From NCBI GenBank assembly GCA_903887655.1, contig CAISQQ010000343.1, forward strand, positions 1-11,592: a stretch of 11,592 nt of DNA, written 5' to 3'. Under the pieces are notes generated by a model, which searched no databases, was not told the origin of the DNA, and saw only the letters and a program-made list of their open reading frames with translations. The position numbers and the translations under genes are program-made. The stretch's first letter is position 1. Every line of letters starts with the position of its first letter. This DNA comes from an uncultured Burkholderiales bacterium (lineage in GTDB: Bacteria; Pseudomonadota; Gammaproteobacteria; Burkholderiales; Burkholderiaceae_C). Shown here one piece after another: positions 4,486 to 11,592 of the stretch.

Positions 4486-6822
4486 TCACGCACCGGGCGT
4501 CTTGCGGCTCGGGTCGTCTTCAAGCGACTGTGGCAACAGTGGCAACTGTGGCGACTCTGACGGTTCATGACCAGCGTCATGGAGAGTTTTGAGCCAAGCC
4601 TCAAAGGCCGCTTCCTCCAAGACCTTGACCCCGAGCGTCTGGGCTTTTTCCAATTTGGAGCCCGCACTCTCACCCGCAATCAGCGCTGTGGTCTTTTTGC
4701 TGACACTGGAGGCCACCTTGGCGCCCAAGCCCTCCAACACATCTCGGGCTTGGTCTCGGCTCCAACGCGCGAGTGTTCCCGTGATCACAAAGGTTTGCCC
4801 TTGAAGTGGCAAATGCCGAGACGCTTTATCGAGCTCCTCAGGCCAAGACACCCCCAGGGCCCGAATTTGCTCGATCACCTCTCGGTGGTGCTTTTGTGCA
4901 AAGAAGTCGATTACACTGCCAGCCACCACGGGGCCCACATCGCGAACGGCCAAGAGTTGTTCGCGCGACGCGGCCATCACCGCATCCAAGGCACCAAAAT
5001 GAGCAGCCAAATCCTTGGCCGTGCTCTCGCCCACGTGCCGTATTCCTAGGGCGTACAAAAATCTAGGCAAGGTGGTGGTTTTGGATTTTTCAATACTGGC
5101 AAGCACATTGGCCGATGATTTCTCCGCCATGCGCTCGAGCGCCATCAACGCCGCAGCATCGAGCCGATACACATCCGCCACCGTGTTCACCAATTGGGCT
5201 TGCACCAATTGCTCAATCACCTTCTCCCCCAAATCCTCAATGTCCATGGCACGGCGGGAGGCAAAGTGGAACAAGGCTTGGGTTCTTTGCGCTTGACAAA
5301 AGAGCCCCCCACTGCAGCGGTGATCAGCCTCACCCTCTTCGCGAACAGCCGGGCTCGAGCAAACTGGACACGCCAGGGGCATGTAAAAGGGCTCAGAGCC
5401 CTCGACTCGGCGCTCAAGCACCACACTCACCACCTCAGGGATCACGTCACCTGCTCGACGCACCACCACGGTGTCCCCCACCCGAACGTCCTTGCGCTGC
5501 GCTTCAATCTCGTTGTGCAGCGTGGCATTGGTCACCGTCACGCCACCCACAAACACGGGACTCAATTTGGCCACTGGGGTCAATTTTCCCGTGCGACCGA
5601 CTTGCACATCAATGGCCAAGACTTGGGTCAATTGCTCCTGGGCAGGGTATTTGTGTGCCACCGCCCATCTTGGCTCGCGCGTCAAAAATCCCAACCGCTG
5701 CTGCCAATCGAGTCGGTTGACTTTGTAGACCACCCCATCGATGTCAAAGGGCAAACGTTCTCTGGCCAAACCCATCTCTTGATGAAACGCCACCAGGCCT
5801 TGGCCGCCAAGTACTCGCTGAGACTGCTGGGCCACGGGGAAGCCCCAAGCCTTGAGGGCCATGAGGACTTGCCAGTGCTCGCGAAGACCTTGGGCTTGCA
5901 GGTTTTGCACATTCGAGGCAGGGGGCTCGGAGCCATTGGCGCTGGACGCATTCGCTTGGAGCGCGTCAGCATCCAGGGGGGCATTGGGAGCCAACGGCGC
6001 TCTAGGTGATGAGGGCGCCGCGGGTGGGGTGAACAAACCCACCCCATAGGCAAAGAAACTCAAGGGACGCTCGGCCGCAATGGCGCTGTCGAGTTGGCGC
6101 ACCGCACCTGCTGCGGCATTGCGCGGGTTGACAAATGTTTTTTCTTGTTTCAATCCTTGCGCGATGCGTGCGCGCTGACGCTCATTGAGCGCCTCAAAAT
6201 CCGCTCGCGCCATGTAGACCTCGCCACGCACCTCCAACCACTCAGGGGCTGGCAAGACAGACTCAGACCCCGCCCCAATGGGCGAGGCAGACGACTGAAG
6301 CCTCAGCGGAATTTGCCGGATCGTGCGAATGTTGCTGGTGACGTCCTCACCGTGAAGACCGTCTCCGCGGGTGGCCGCTCTTACCAACAAACCGTTGTGG
6401 TAAGTCAAGTTCATGGCCAGGCCGTCAAATTTAAGCTCCGCCACGTACTCAATGGCGGGATCAGTGGGCGTGAGGGCGAGCTCTCGGCGCATGCGCTCAT
6501 CAAAAGACAGCGCACCACTCGCCTCAGTGTCGGTCTCGGTTTTGATGCTGAGCATGGCTTGTGCATGGGCCACGCTTTGAAAACTCTCGAGCACTCCAGC
6601 GCCCACGCGCTGGGTGGGCGAATCCCCTTGAACCCACTGTGGATGAGCCGCTTCGAGTCGCTCCAAGTGCTGATAGAGTCGGTCGTACTCGGCGTCGGGG
6701 ATGCTGGGTTCATCCAAGACGTAATAGCGGTGGGCGTGCCCGTTCAAGAGGCTCACCAAAGCCGCTATCTCGGACTGCACAGCCTCTTCATGAATGGGCT
6801 TGTCACTCGGGCTCAAAGACAT
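4486..6822 (-). CDS. ligA: NAD-dependent DNA ligase LigA with large insertion
   Basis: This is the replicative ligase that seals Okazaki fragments and repair nicks using NAD+. It has 778 residues against a usual 670-700. Domains from the chosen ATG: Ia with HRYYVLDEPSIPDAEYDRL (about 31-49); adenylation domain with ELKFDG (AMP-accepting Lys131), RGEVY, FVNPRNAAAG, DGVVYKV and WAVAHKYP; OB fold; a Cys4 zinc finger (Cys485, 488, 503, 509); helix-hairpin-helix region (about 555-665); BRCT domain (about 671-750). The excess length comes from an Ala/Pro/Ser/Asn-rich insertion at about 262-313 between YGVG and WQVLMALKAWGFPV, a smaller one at about 176-192, and a 30-residue tail after BRCT. The ATG at 6822 has GGGGGG at 6828-6833, five bases upstream. 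A GTG at 6837 directly abutting the zipA stop would add five residues. Catalytic residues are all intact. Confidence 0.97.
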   Translation of the reverse strand: MSLSPSDKPIHEEAVQSEIAALVSLLNGHAHRYYVLDEPSIPDAEYDRLYQHLERLEAAHPQWVQGDSPTQRVGAGVLESFQSVAHAQAMLSIKTETDTEASGALSFDERMRRELALTPTDPAIEYVAELKFDGLAMNLTYHNGLLVRAATRGDGLHGEDVTSNIRTIRQIPLRLQSSASPIGAGSESVLPAPEWLEVRGEVYMARADFEALNERQRARIAQGLKQEKTFVNPRNAAAGAVRQLDSAIAAERPLSFFAYGVGLFTPPAAPSSPRAPLAPNAPLDADALQANASSANGSEPPASNVQNLQAQGLREHWQVLMALKAWGFPVAQQSQRVLGGQGLVAFHQEMGLARERLPFDIDGVVYKVNRLDWQQRLGFLTREPRWAVAHKYPAQEQLTQVLAIDVQVGRTGKLTPVAKLSPVFVGGVTVTNATLHNEIEAQRKDVRVGDTVVVRRAGDVIPEVVSVVLERRVEGSEPFYMPLACPVCSSPAVREEGEADHRCSGGLFCQAQRTQALFHFASRRAMDIEDLGEKVIEQLVQAQLVNTVADVYRLDAAALMALERMAEKSSANVLASIEKSKTTTLPRFLYALGIRHVGESTAKDLAAHFGALDAVMAASREQLLAVRDVGPVVAGSVIDFFAQKHHREVIEQIRALGVSWPEELDKASRHLPLQGQTFVITGTLARWSRDQARDVLEGLGAKVASSVSKKTTALIAGESAGSKLEKAQTLGVKVLEEAAFEAWLKTLHDAGHEPSESPQLPLLPQSLEDDPSRKTPGA

Positions 6823-6837
6823 GGAGACCCCCCACAC

Positions 6838-8067
6838 TCAGCTAAAGAGACGCCGCGCTTGGGGCGAGCCCGCCGCCAAGTCGCGAGAGGACAACACCGA
6901 ATAAAGCGCGAGGAGATCTTGCTCAATGTTGGCCAAGGCGTTGGAGGTGAGGACGTAGCCTTGGTCATCGGTGATGGTGCCTTCCATGCTTTGGGCCAGC
7001 TCTTGGGCAACGTACCACATGCGCCTAAAGGGCTCATCACTTTGCTCGACTTGGGGCACATCCAAGGTGAGGCTGAGTAAGCGAATGGCCGAGCTCGAAG
7101 GATCATCGGCCAAGGCCGCTTGGCTGTCAAAACTCAAGCCCAGAATCGGAGGACCCCCATGGGTCTTGGCCGGTATCACCATGCGCCCGGGGATCACCCC
7201 CGCCACAAAGCCCAAAACACCGGCATGTTGTTGCACAAAGCCAGGACTCCAGGCCAAGCGTTGCGCTTTAATTTGAAAAATCAGTTGCGCATCATGCTCG
7301 CTGGCAAAGGCATCCAGCTCTTTGCCACGAGCCACCTCTTCGAGCATGTCGGTGAACTCGACCTCACCGCCCACGGCATCGGCAAAGCGCTGGGTTTTCA
7401 TGACAAATTCCGAGAACTCGATCTCATTGAGGGGACCGAGGCGATTGGCCAATTGAATACCGGCTTGAAAGGCACTGTACTGCTGACCCTTTCTTAAAGT
7501 CTCCCATTCACCCCGTTGGGCATTCAAACCCTCGATCATGAAGGGCTTGGTGCCCACCCGCCTGGTCGCCGGCAAGGCCGCCCAAGCCGCTTGCGCCGAG
7601 ACCAAGCCCTCAATCTCAATGGGTGCAATGGCGTCGATCAAAGCGTCAAGCGCCAACCACCTGTCCAAGCTGTGCAGCGTTTGACTCACCTCAAAATCCA
7701 TATCATCGCCGCTGACAGCCCCGCCCTCACGGGCCGCATTCGTCGAGTCTGCTCCCCCACCAGGGTGGTCAGGGTGATGAACGGCTTCACGCCAAGCCCC
7801 GCCTTGCAGGGTTGCGCTGGCATCGCCTTGAGCGCCGTCACTTGACTCAAAACTGGGCTCACGCCGCTCATGCTCACCCACCCCTGCAGGCCCCTGGTGT
7901 TGATGGCTCGCGTCTGGTGCTGAGGCCTGCGTGCTCTTGGGCTGAGCTCTGGCGGAAGGGTCGGCTTGGCGGGGAAGATTGCGCCTAGACGCCCAGATGC
8001 CTTGCCCCACCAAAGCGAGCAAAACCAGAGCTCCCAGGAGCAATAACGCGATTTGAAACGTACTCAT
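6838..8067 (-). CDS. zipA: Cell division protein ZipA homologue
   Basis: ZipA anchors FtsZ polymers to the inner membrane during early divisome assembly. The 409-residue product has an N-terminal membrane segment (about 5-26, LLLLGALVLLALVGQGIW) with a basic RR stop-transfer. A flexible hydrophilic linker (about 30-125) is rich in Gly, Ala, His, Ser and acidic residues. The globular remainder (about 135-395) has LALDALIDAIAPIEIE, GPLNEIEFSEFV, LIFQIKAQRLAWSPG and a final helix NALANIEQDLLALYSVL, fitting the betaproteobacterial type of ZipA C-terminal FtsZ-binding domain. The position between smc and ligA agrees with the order known from Burkholderiales. The ATG at 8067 has no clear Shine-Dalgarno sequence. 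The 90 bases upstream, after the smc stop, hold no recognisable promoter. The stop codon abuts the ligA start region. Sequence conservation in ZipA is weak, so part of the identification rests on context. Confidence 0.9.
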   Translation of the reverse strand: MSTFQIALLLLGALVLLALVGQGIWASRRNLPRQADPSARAQPKSTQASAPDASHQHQGPAGVGEHERREPSFESSDGAQGDASATLQGGAWREAVHHPDHPGGGADSTNAAREGGAVSGDDMDFEVSQTLHSLDRWLALDALIDAIAPIEIEGLVSAQAAWAALPATRRVGTKPFMIEGLNAQRGEWETLRKGQQYSAFQAGIQLANRLGPLNEIEFSEFVMKTQRFADAVGGEVEFTDMLEEVARGKELDAFASEHDAQLIFQIKAQRLAWSPGFVQQHAGVLGFVAGVIPGRMVIPAKTHGGPPILGLSFDSQAALADDPSSSAIRLLSLTLDVPQVEQSDEPFRRMWYVAQELAQSMEGTITDDQGYVLTSNALANIEQDLLALYSVLSSRDLAAGSPQARRLFS

Positions 8068-8157
8068 GATGACACGGGGGCCAGGCGACTAGCCCAGCTC
8101 CCAAAAACCCCCCTACTGGCATTGAGCAACCCTTGGCGCGGATTCAAGGCCCACACC

Positions 8158-11100
8158 CTATGCTTCAGCCATGGACATGGCCGACTCCATGTCCACAGCA
8201 ACGATGCGAGAGACACCCTGCTCTTGCATGGTCACGCCAATCAATTGTTCGGCCATTTCCATGGCAATCTTATTGTGCGAGATGAACAAGAACTGCGTCT
8301 CTTTGGACATGCTCTTGACAAGCTTGCTGTAGCGCTCGGTGTTGGAGTCATCCAAGGGTGCATCGACCTCATCGAGCAAACAAAATGGGGCTGGGTTGAG
8401 CTGAAAAATCGCAAACACCAAAGCAATGGCCGTGAGTGCTTTCTCGCCACCCGAGAGCAAATGAATGCTTTGGTTTTTCTTGCCAGGGGGCTGTGCCCAC
8501 ACTTGCACCCCAGAGTCCAAAATCTCTTGACCCGTCATCACGAGTTTGGCATTTCCGCCGCCAAAAAGCTCGGGGAACATGCGCCCGAAATGCTCGTTGA
8601 CACTGTGGAAGGTGGCCCCCAGCAAGTCACGGGTCTCGCCGTCAATTTTACGGATGGCCGACTCAAGCGTTTGCATCGCTTCGGTCAAATCGAGGGTCTG
8701 GGCGTCTAGGAAAGCTTTCCTCTCGCGGGCATGCTGCAACTCATCGAGCGCGGCCAAGTTGACCGCACCGAGCTGGGTGATTTGTCGGCTCAAGCGGTCG
8801 ATCTCGCTGGATAAACCGGTGAGTTTGACGGCGTGCTCAACAATACCGGCCTCAAGCGCTACCAAGTCCGCTTGCGCCTCAGCGAGTTGAGCACTGTACT
8901 GCTCTTGATTGAGTCGTGCCGCTTGCTCTTTGAGTTGCAAATCAGAGCCGCGCTGGCGCAAAGGCTCCAAGGTGCGCTCCAAACTCAAACGCCGCTCATC
9001 GCTGGCCCTTAACTTGGCCGTCAAATCATCGTAGGCGCTGCGTTTGGCCGCCAACACTTGTTCACGCTCGAGCTTCAAGGCCAGCGCCTCTTGAAGCGCC
9101 AATTGGGTGCTGTCAAGACTGGCCAACTCCAGCTCCGCGCTCAACTGCTCGCGCTCAGCAGCAATCGAGCCCATTTGCTCTTGACCGGTTTGAATGACGC
9201 GCTTGAGCTCGGCTTCACGGGTCTTGACCTCTCGCAGCGCGAACTCAATCTCTTGGGCCTCGCGCTCGAGCGTGCGCGACTGCTCCTGCGCTTGCTGCAG
9301 GCGCACTTGAGCGCTTTGCACCTGGTCTTGCACCCGCACGTGGTGCTCTTGCAAGTCCCCGAGTTGCATGTCGAGTGACTCGACACTGGCATCGAGCTCT
9401 TCAGACTGTTGAGCAAACTTGCTCAAGCCTTGCACCACCTCCTCTTGGGAGGCGAGCAAGTTCTCACGCTTGAGGCGGGTTTGATCAAACAGTTGAGCCA
9501 GCCCCAACGACTCGACTTGGGTATCGTGGGCTGTTTTTTGCGCTTGAAGCGTCTGCACCCGAGCGTCTTCCAGGTCTCTGAGTGTTTGGCTGTAGGCAGC
9601 TTGGCTGCGCAAGAGGGCTTGCTCAGACTCCTCGCGCATGAGTTGCTGGGCCTTGCGTTGACGCTCCAAATTCTCTATCTTTTGCGATCTCTCGAGCACC
9701 CCGGCTTGCTCATCATCGGGGGCATAGAGCATGACGCTTTGTGCGCCCACACTGTGGCCCTCTTGGGTGTAGATGAATTCATCCTGGCTTAACTGGTAAT
9801 GACTGCGCGCGGCAAACGCTTGGGACAGGTGGTCGGCGGTATAGGCACCGGCAAGCCAGTGTCCCAGCAAGGCCGCAAGCGACGCATCGTGGCAATGCAC
9901 CTTGTCCATCAAGCGAGGCAATTTGGGGTTGGCCTCGGTGGGGTGGTCTTTGGGCAACTCATGAAAAGTGACCTTGGCCGGGGGTGGATCTTGATCGAGC
10001 GACTGCACGCTCTCCAATCGCCCCACTTGGATCGAGCGCATGCGCTCCTTCAAGGCCGACTCGAGAGCCGTCTCCCACCCCTCTTGCACCTTCAACTGAC
10101 TCCAAAGGGCGGGCAGGTCGGCCAGGCCATGCTTGGTGAGCCAGGGCTTCAAGCGCCCGTTGTCAAGGACATTGGCTTGGAGCTCCTTTAAAGCCTCAAG
10201 TCTTGCCGAGAAGTCAGCGTATTTGGCATTTTCTTGGTTAACGCGCTCTTGGGCGAAACGGCGCTCCTCTTCCAAGAGGGGCACTTTCTCTTGGAGTTGC
10301 GTGAGATCGCTTTGTGCTTTCAAAGCTTGCTCGCGAGCGAGCAAGAGTTTGCCTTGCACTTGCTCGAGACGCGCGGGGTCTGGCGCATTGAGGCTGGCGA
10401 GCTCTTGGGCCAAGCGCTCTTGGCGCTCAATCAATTGTTGGGTCTGGGTTTGCACCGAACGCTGCTCAGAGGCCAAGACTTGAAGCTGCTGCTGGACCTC
10501 AATCACACGCGCGTGTTGCTCACGCTCGAGCCCTTGTTGCATGCTCCATTCCTCTTGGAGTTGTTCACCCAGTACCGTCACTTCCTCGGTTTGTGCGTTC
10601 AACTGCTCAAGCCTCTCAGACTGAGTAAGGGTCTTGTCGTCAAGCCCACCCAACTCTTGAGCGGCCTGGGCCTCTTTGGCCTGCCAACTCTGGAGCTGAT
10701 CGGCCAAGACGGACAAGCGGTGCTCGGCCTTTTGGCGGGACTGCTCAATAAAGCGCAGCTGCCCCTCCAAGCGCCCCACTTCGGCGGAGGATTCATACAA
10801 AATACCCTGGGCCTGGTTGACTTCGTCGCCGGTGGCGTAATGCGCTTGTCGTAAGCTCTCGATCTCAGACTCGATATGGCGCAAATCGGCCACTTTGGCG
10901 TCAAGCTCTAGGGTGTTTTTGTCGATCTCGTTCTTGGACTGCTCTTGCTGGAGCTTGGCCTCTTGCCACTTGAGCCACCACAACTGCTGCTGTCGGGTGG
11001 TGACCTCGCGCTGCAAGTCGTTGTACTGCTGGGCAACACTGGCTTGGAGCTCGAGCTTTTCGAGTTGTGCATTGAGTTCACGCAAAATATCATCCACACG

Positions 11101-11592
11101 GGTCAAATTCTCACGCGTGTCACTCAAGCGGTTTTCGGTTTCACGTCGACGCTCTTTGTATTTGGAGACCCCAGCGGCTTCCTCCAAAAAGAGCCTCAAC
11201 TCCTCGGGCTTGGATTCGATGATGCGACTGATGGTGCCTTGGCCAATGATGGCATATGCACGCGGGCCCAAACCGGTGCCCAAAAACACGTCTTGCACGT
11301 CACGTCGGCGCACCGGCATGTTGTTGAGGTAATAGCTGCTCGAGCCCTCACGGGTGAGCACTCGCTTGACCGCAATTTCAGCGAACTGACTCCATTGCCC
11401 CCCAGCGCGGTGATCGGCATTGTCAAACACCAACTCGACACTGCTTCTGGAGGAAGCTTTGCGAAGATTGGTGCCATTGAAGATCACGTCTTGCATCGAC
11501 TCGCCACGCAACTCACTTGCCCGACTCTCCCCCAAGACCCAACGCACCGCGTCCATGATGTTGGATTTGCCGCAACCGTTAGGCCCCACCAC
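8158..11592 (-). CDS. smc: Chromosome segregation protein SMC (N-terminus cut by right edge)
   Basis: SMC is the long coiled-coil ATPase of the SMC-ScpAB condensin, which extrudes DNA loops and helps chromosome arms align. The window holds 1144 codons; roughly 25-30 N-terminal residues are missing to the right. Walker A GPNGCGKSN is at visible residues 3-11, followed by GESRASELRGESMQDVIFNG (21-40) and EEAAGVSKYKERRRET (137-152). A first coiled coil extends to about 470, rich in Gln, Glu, Leu and Ala. A hinge domain (about 476-635) includes GWETALESALKERM and SVMLYAPDDEQAGVLER. A second coiled coil follows. The ATPase C-lobe has signature LSGGEKALTAIALVFAIF (from 1046), Walker B FCLLDEVDAPLDD (Asp1074, Glu1075) and FLFISHNK. 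It ends AMSMAEA, TAG. No frameshift or loss of a key residue is visible. The gene leads the smc-zipA-ligA-def series. Confidence 0.97.
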   Translation of the reverse strand: MVGPNGCGKSNIMDAVRWVLGESRASELRGESMQDVIFNGTNLRKASSRSSVELVFDNADHRAGGQWSQFAEIAVKRVLTREGSSSYYLNNMPVRRRDVQDVFLGTGLGPRAYAIIGQGTISRIIESKPEELRLFLEEAAGVSKYKERRRETENRLSDTRENLTRVDDILRELNAQLEKLELQASVAQQYNDLQREVTTRQQQLWWLKWQEAKLQQEQSKNEIDKNTLELDAKVADLRHIESEIESLRQAHYATGDEVNQAQGILYESSAEVGRLEGQLRFIEQSRQKAEHRLSVLADQLQSWQAKEAQAAQELGGLDDKTLTQSERLEQLNAQTEEVTVLGEQLQEEWSMQQGLEREQHARVIEVQQQLQVLASEQRSVQTQTQQLIERQERLAQELASLNAPDPARLEQVQGKLLLAREQALKAQSDLTQLQEKVPLLEEERRFAQERVNQENAKYADFSARLEALKELQANVLDNGRLKPWLTKHGLADLPALWSQLKVQEGWETALESALKERMRSIQVGRLESVQSLDQDPPPAKVTFHELPKDHPTEANPKLPRLMDKVHCHDASLAALLGHWLAGAYTADHLSQAFAARSHYQLSQDEFIYTQEGHSVGAQSVMLYAPDDEQAGVLERSQKIENLERQRKAQQLMREESEQALLRSQAAYSQTLRDLEDARVQTLQAQKTAHDTQVESLGLAQLFDQTRLKRENLLASQEEVVQGLSKFAQQSEELDASVESLDMQLGDLQEHHVRVQDQVQSAQVRLQQAQEQSRTLEREAQEIEFALREVKTREAELKRVIQTGQEQMGSIAAEREQLSAELELASLDSTQLALQEALALKLEREQVLAAKRSAYDDLTAKLRASDERRLSLERTLEPLRQRGSDLQLKEQAARLNQEQYSAQLAEAQADLVALEAGIVEHAVKLTGLSSEIDRLSRQITQLGAVNLAALDELQHARERKAFLDAQTLDLTEAMQTLESAIRKIDGETRDLLGATFHSVNEHFGRMFPELFGGGNAKLVMTGQEILDSGVQVWAQPPGKKNQSIHLLSGGEKALTAIALVFAIFQLNPAPFCLLDEVDAPLDDSNTERYSKLVKSMSKETQFLFISHNKIAMEMAEQLIGVTMQEQGVSRIVAVDMESAMSMAEA

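Noticed and set aside
6823..6837. GTG at 6837 as the ligA start
   Set aside because: The ATG at 6822 has a G-rich ribosome binding site at a good distance, and the extra five residues are not part of the usual LigA N-terminus as I know it. The GTG cannot be fully excluded.
6094..7080. Long plus-strand frame (328 codons) opposite the ligA-zipA junction
   Set aside because: It is antisense to two well-supported genes. Its length is explained by few stop codons in GC-rich DNA, and the translation has no domain-like pattern.
10234..10854. Plus-strand frame of 206 codons opposite the smc coiled coil
   Set aside because: The Leu-rich translation mirrors the Gln/Glu/Lys-rich coiled coil of SMC on the other strand and is a codon shadow.

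Overview
The window looks like a chromosomal segment from a betaproteobacterium, most likely order Burkholderiales and possibly Comamonadaceae. The grounds are protein style and gene order: an SMC with a betaproteobacterial type of hinge, followed by zipA and ligA in one direction, in DNA of moderately high GC judged by eye. The family-level assignment is inference. No mobile element, CRISPR array, tRNA, rRNA or phage gene was seen.

Right part (about 3915-11592, all minus strand): smc (cut by the right edge), zipA, ligA and def follow one another in transcription order. They encode a chromosome-organising ATPase, an FtsZ-ring membrane anchor, the NAD-dependent replicative DNA ligase and a peptide deformylase. 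zipA and ligA abut, and ligA and def are 28 bases apart, so these three are probably co-transcribed. There is a 90-base gap between smc and zipA. LigA carries a low-complexity insertion of about 50 residues in its adenylation domain and a tail after the BRCT domain.

Middle part (608-3796, minus strand): a compact four-gene cluster follows def after a 117-base gap. In transcription order it encodes a LigI-like amidohydrolase (the 2-pyrone-4,6-dicarboxylate lactonase group), an SDR oxidoreductase with an unusual glycine motif, a carboxymuconolactone-decarboxylase-family protein without the AhpD CxxC, and a protein whose C-terminal third resembles EthD-type ferredoxin-like domains. Spacings of 49, 53 and 3 bases suggest one operon. 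The composition points to catabolism of an aromatic-derived or lactone/dicarboxylate compound, but the substrate cannot be read from the sequence. Several residues that contact substrate in LigI are changed here. No regulator or transporter is present in the window.

Left part (1-607): the first 38 codons of guaB (IMP dehydrogenase) run off the left edge on the minus strand. A plus-strand gene for a 63-residue lipoprotein runs towards the catabolic cluster. The roughly 250 bases between these divergent genes contain an imperfect GC-rich inverted repeat close to guaB but no convincing promoter.

The core genes are ordinary. The parts most worth a second look are the catabolic cluster, especially the altered LigI-like pocket and the unassigned N-terminal region of the EthD-like protein, and the LigA insertion.
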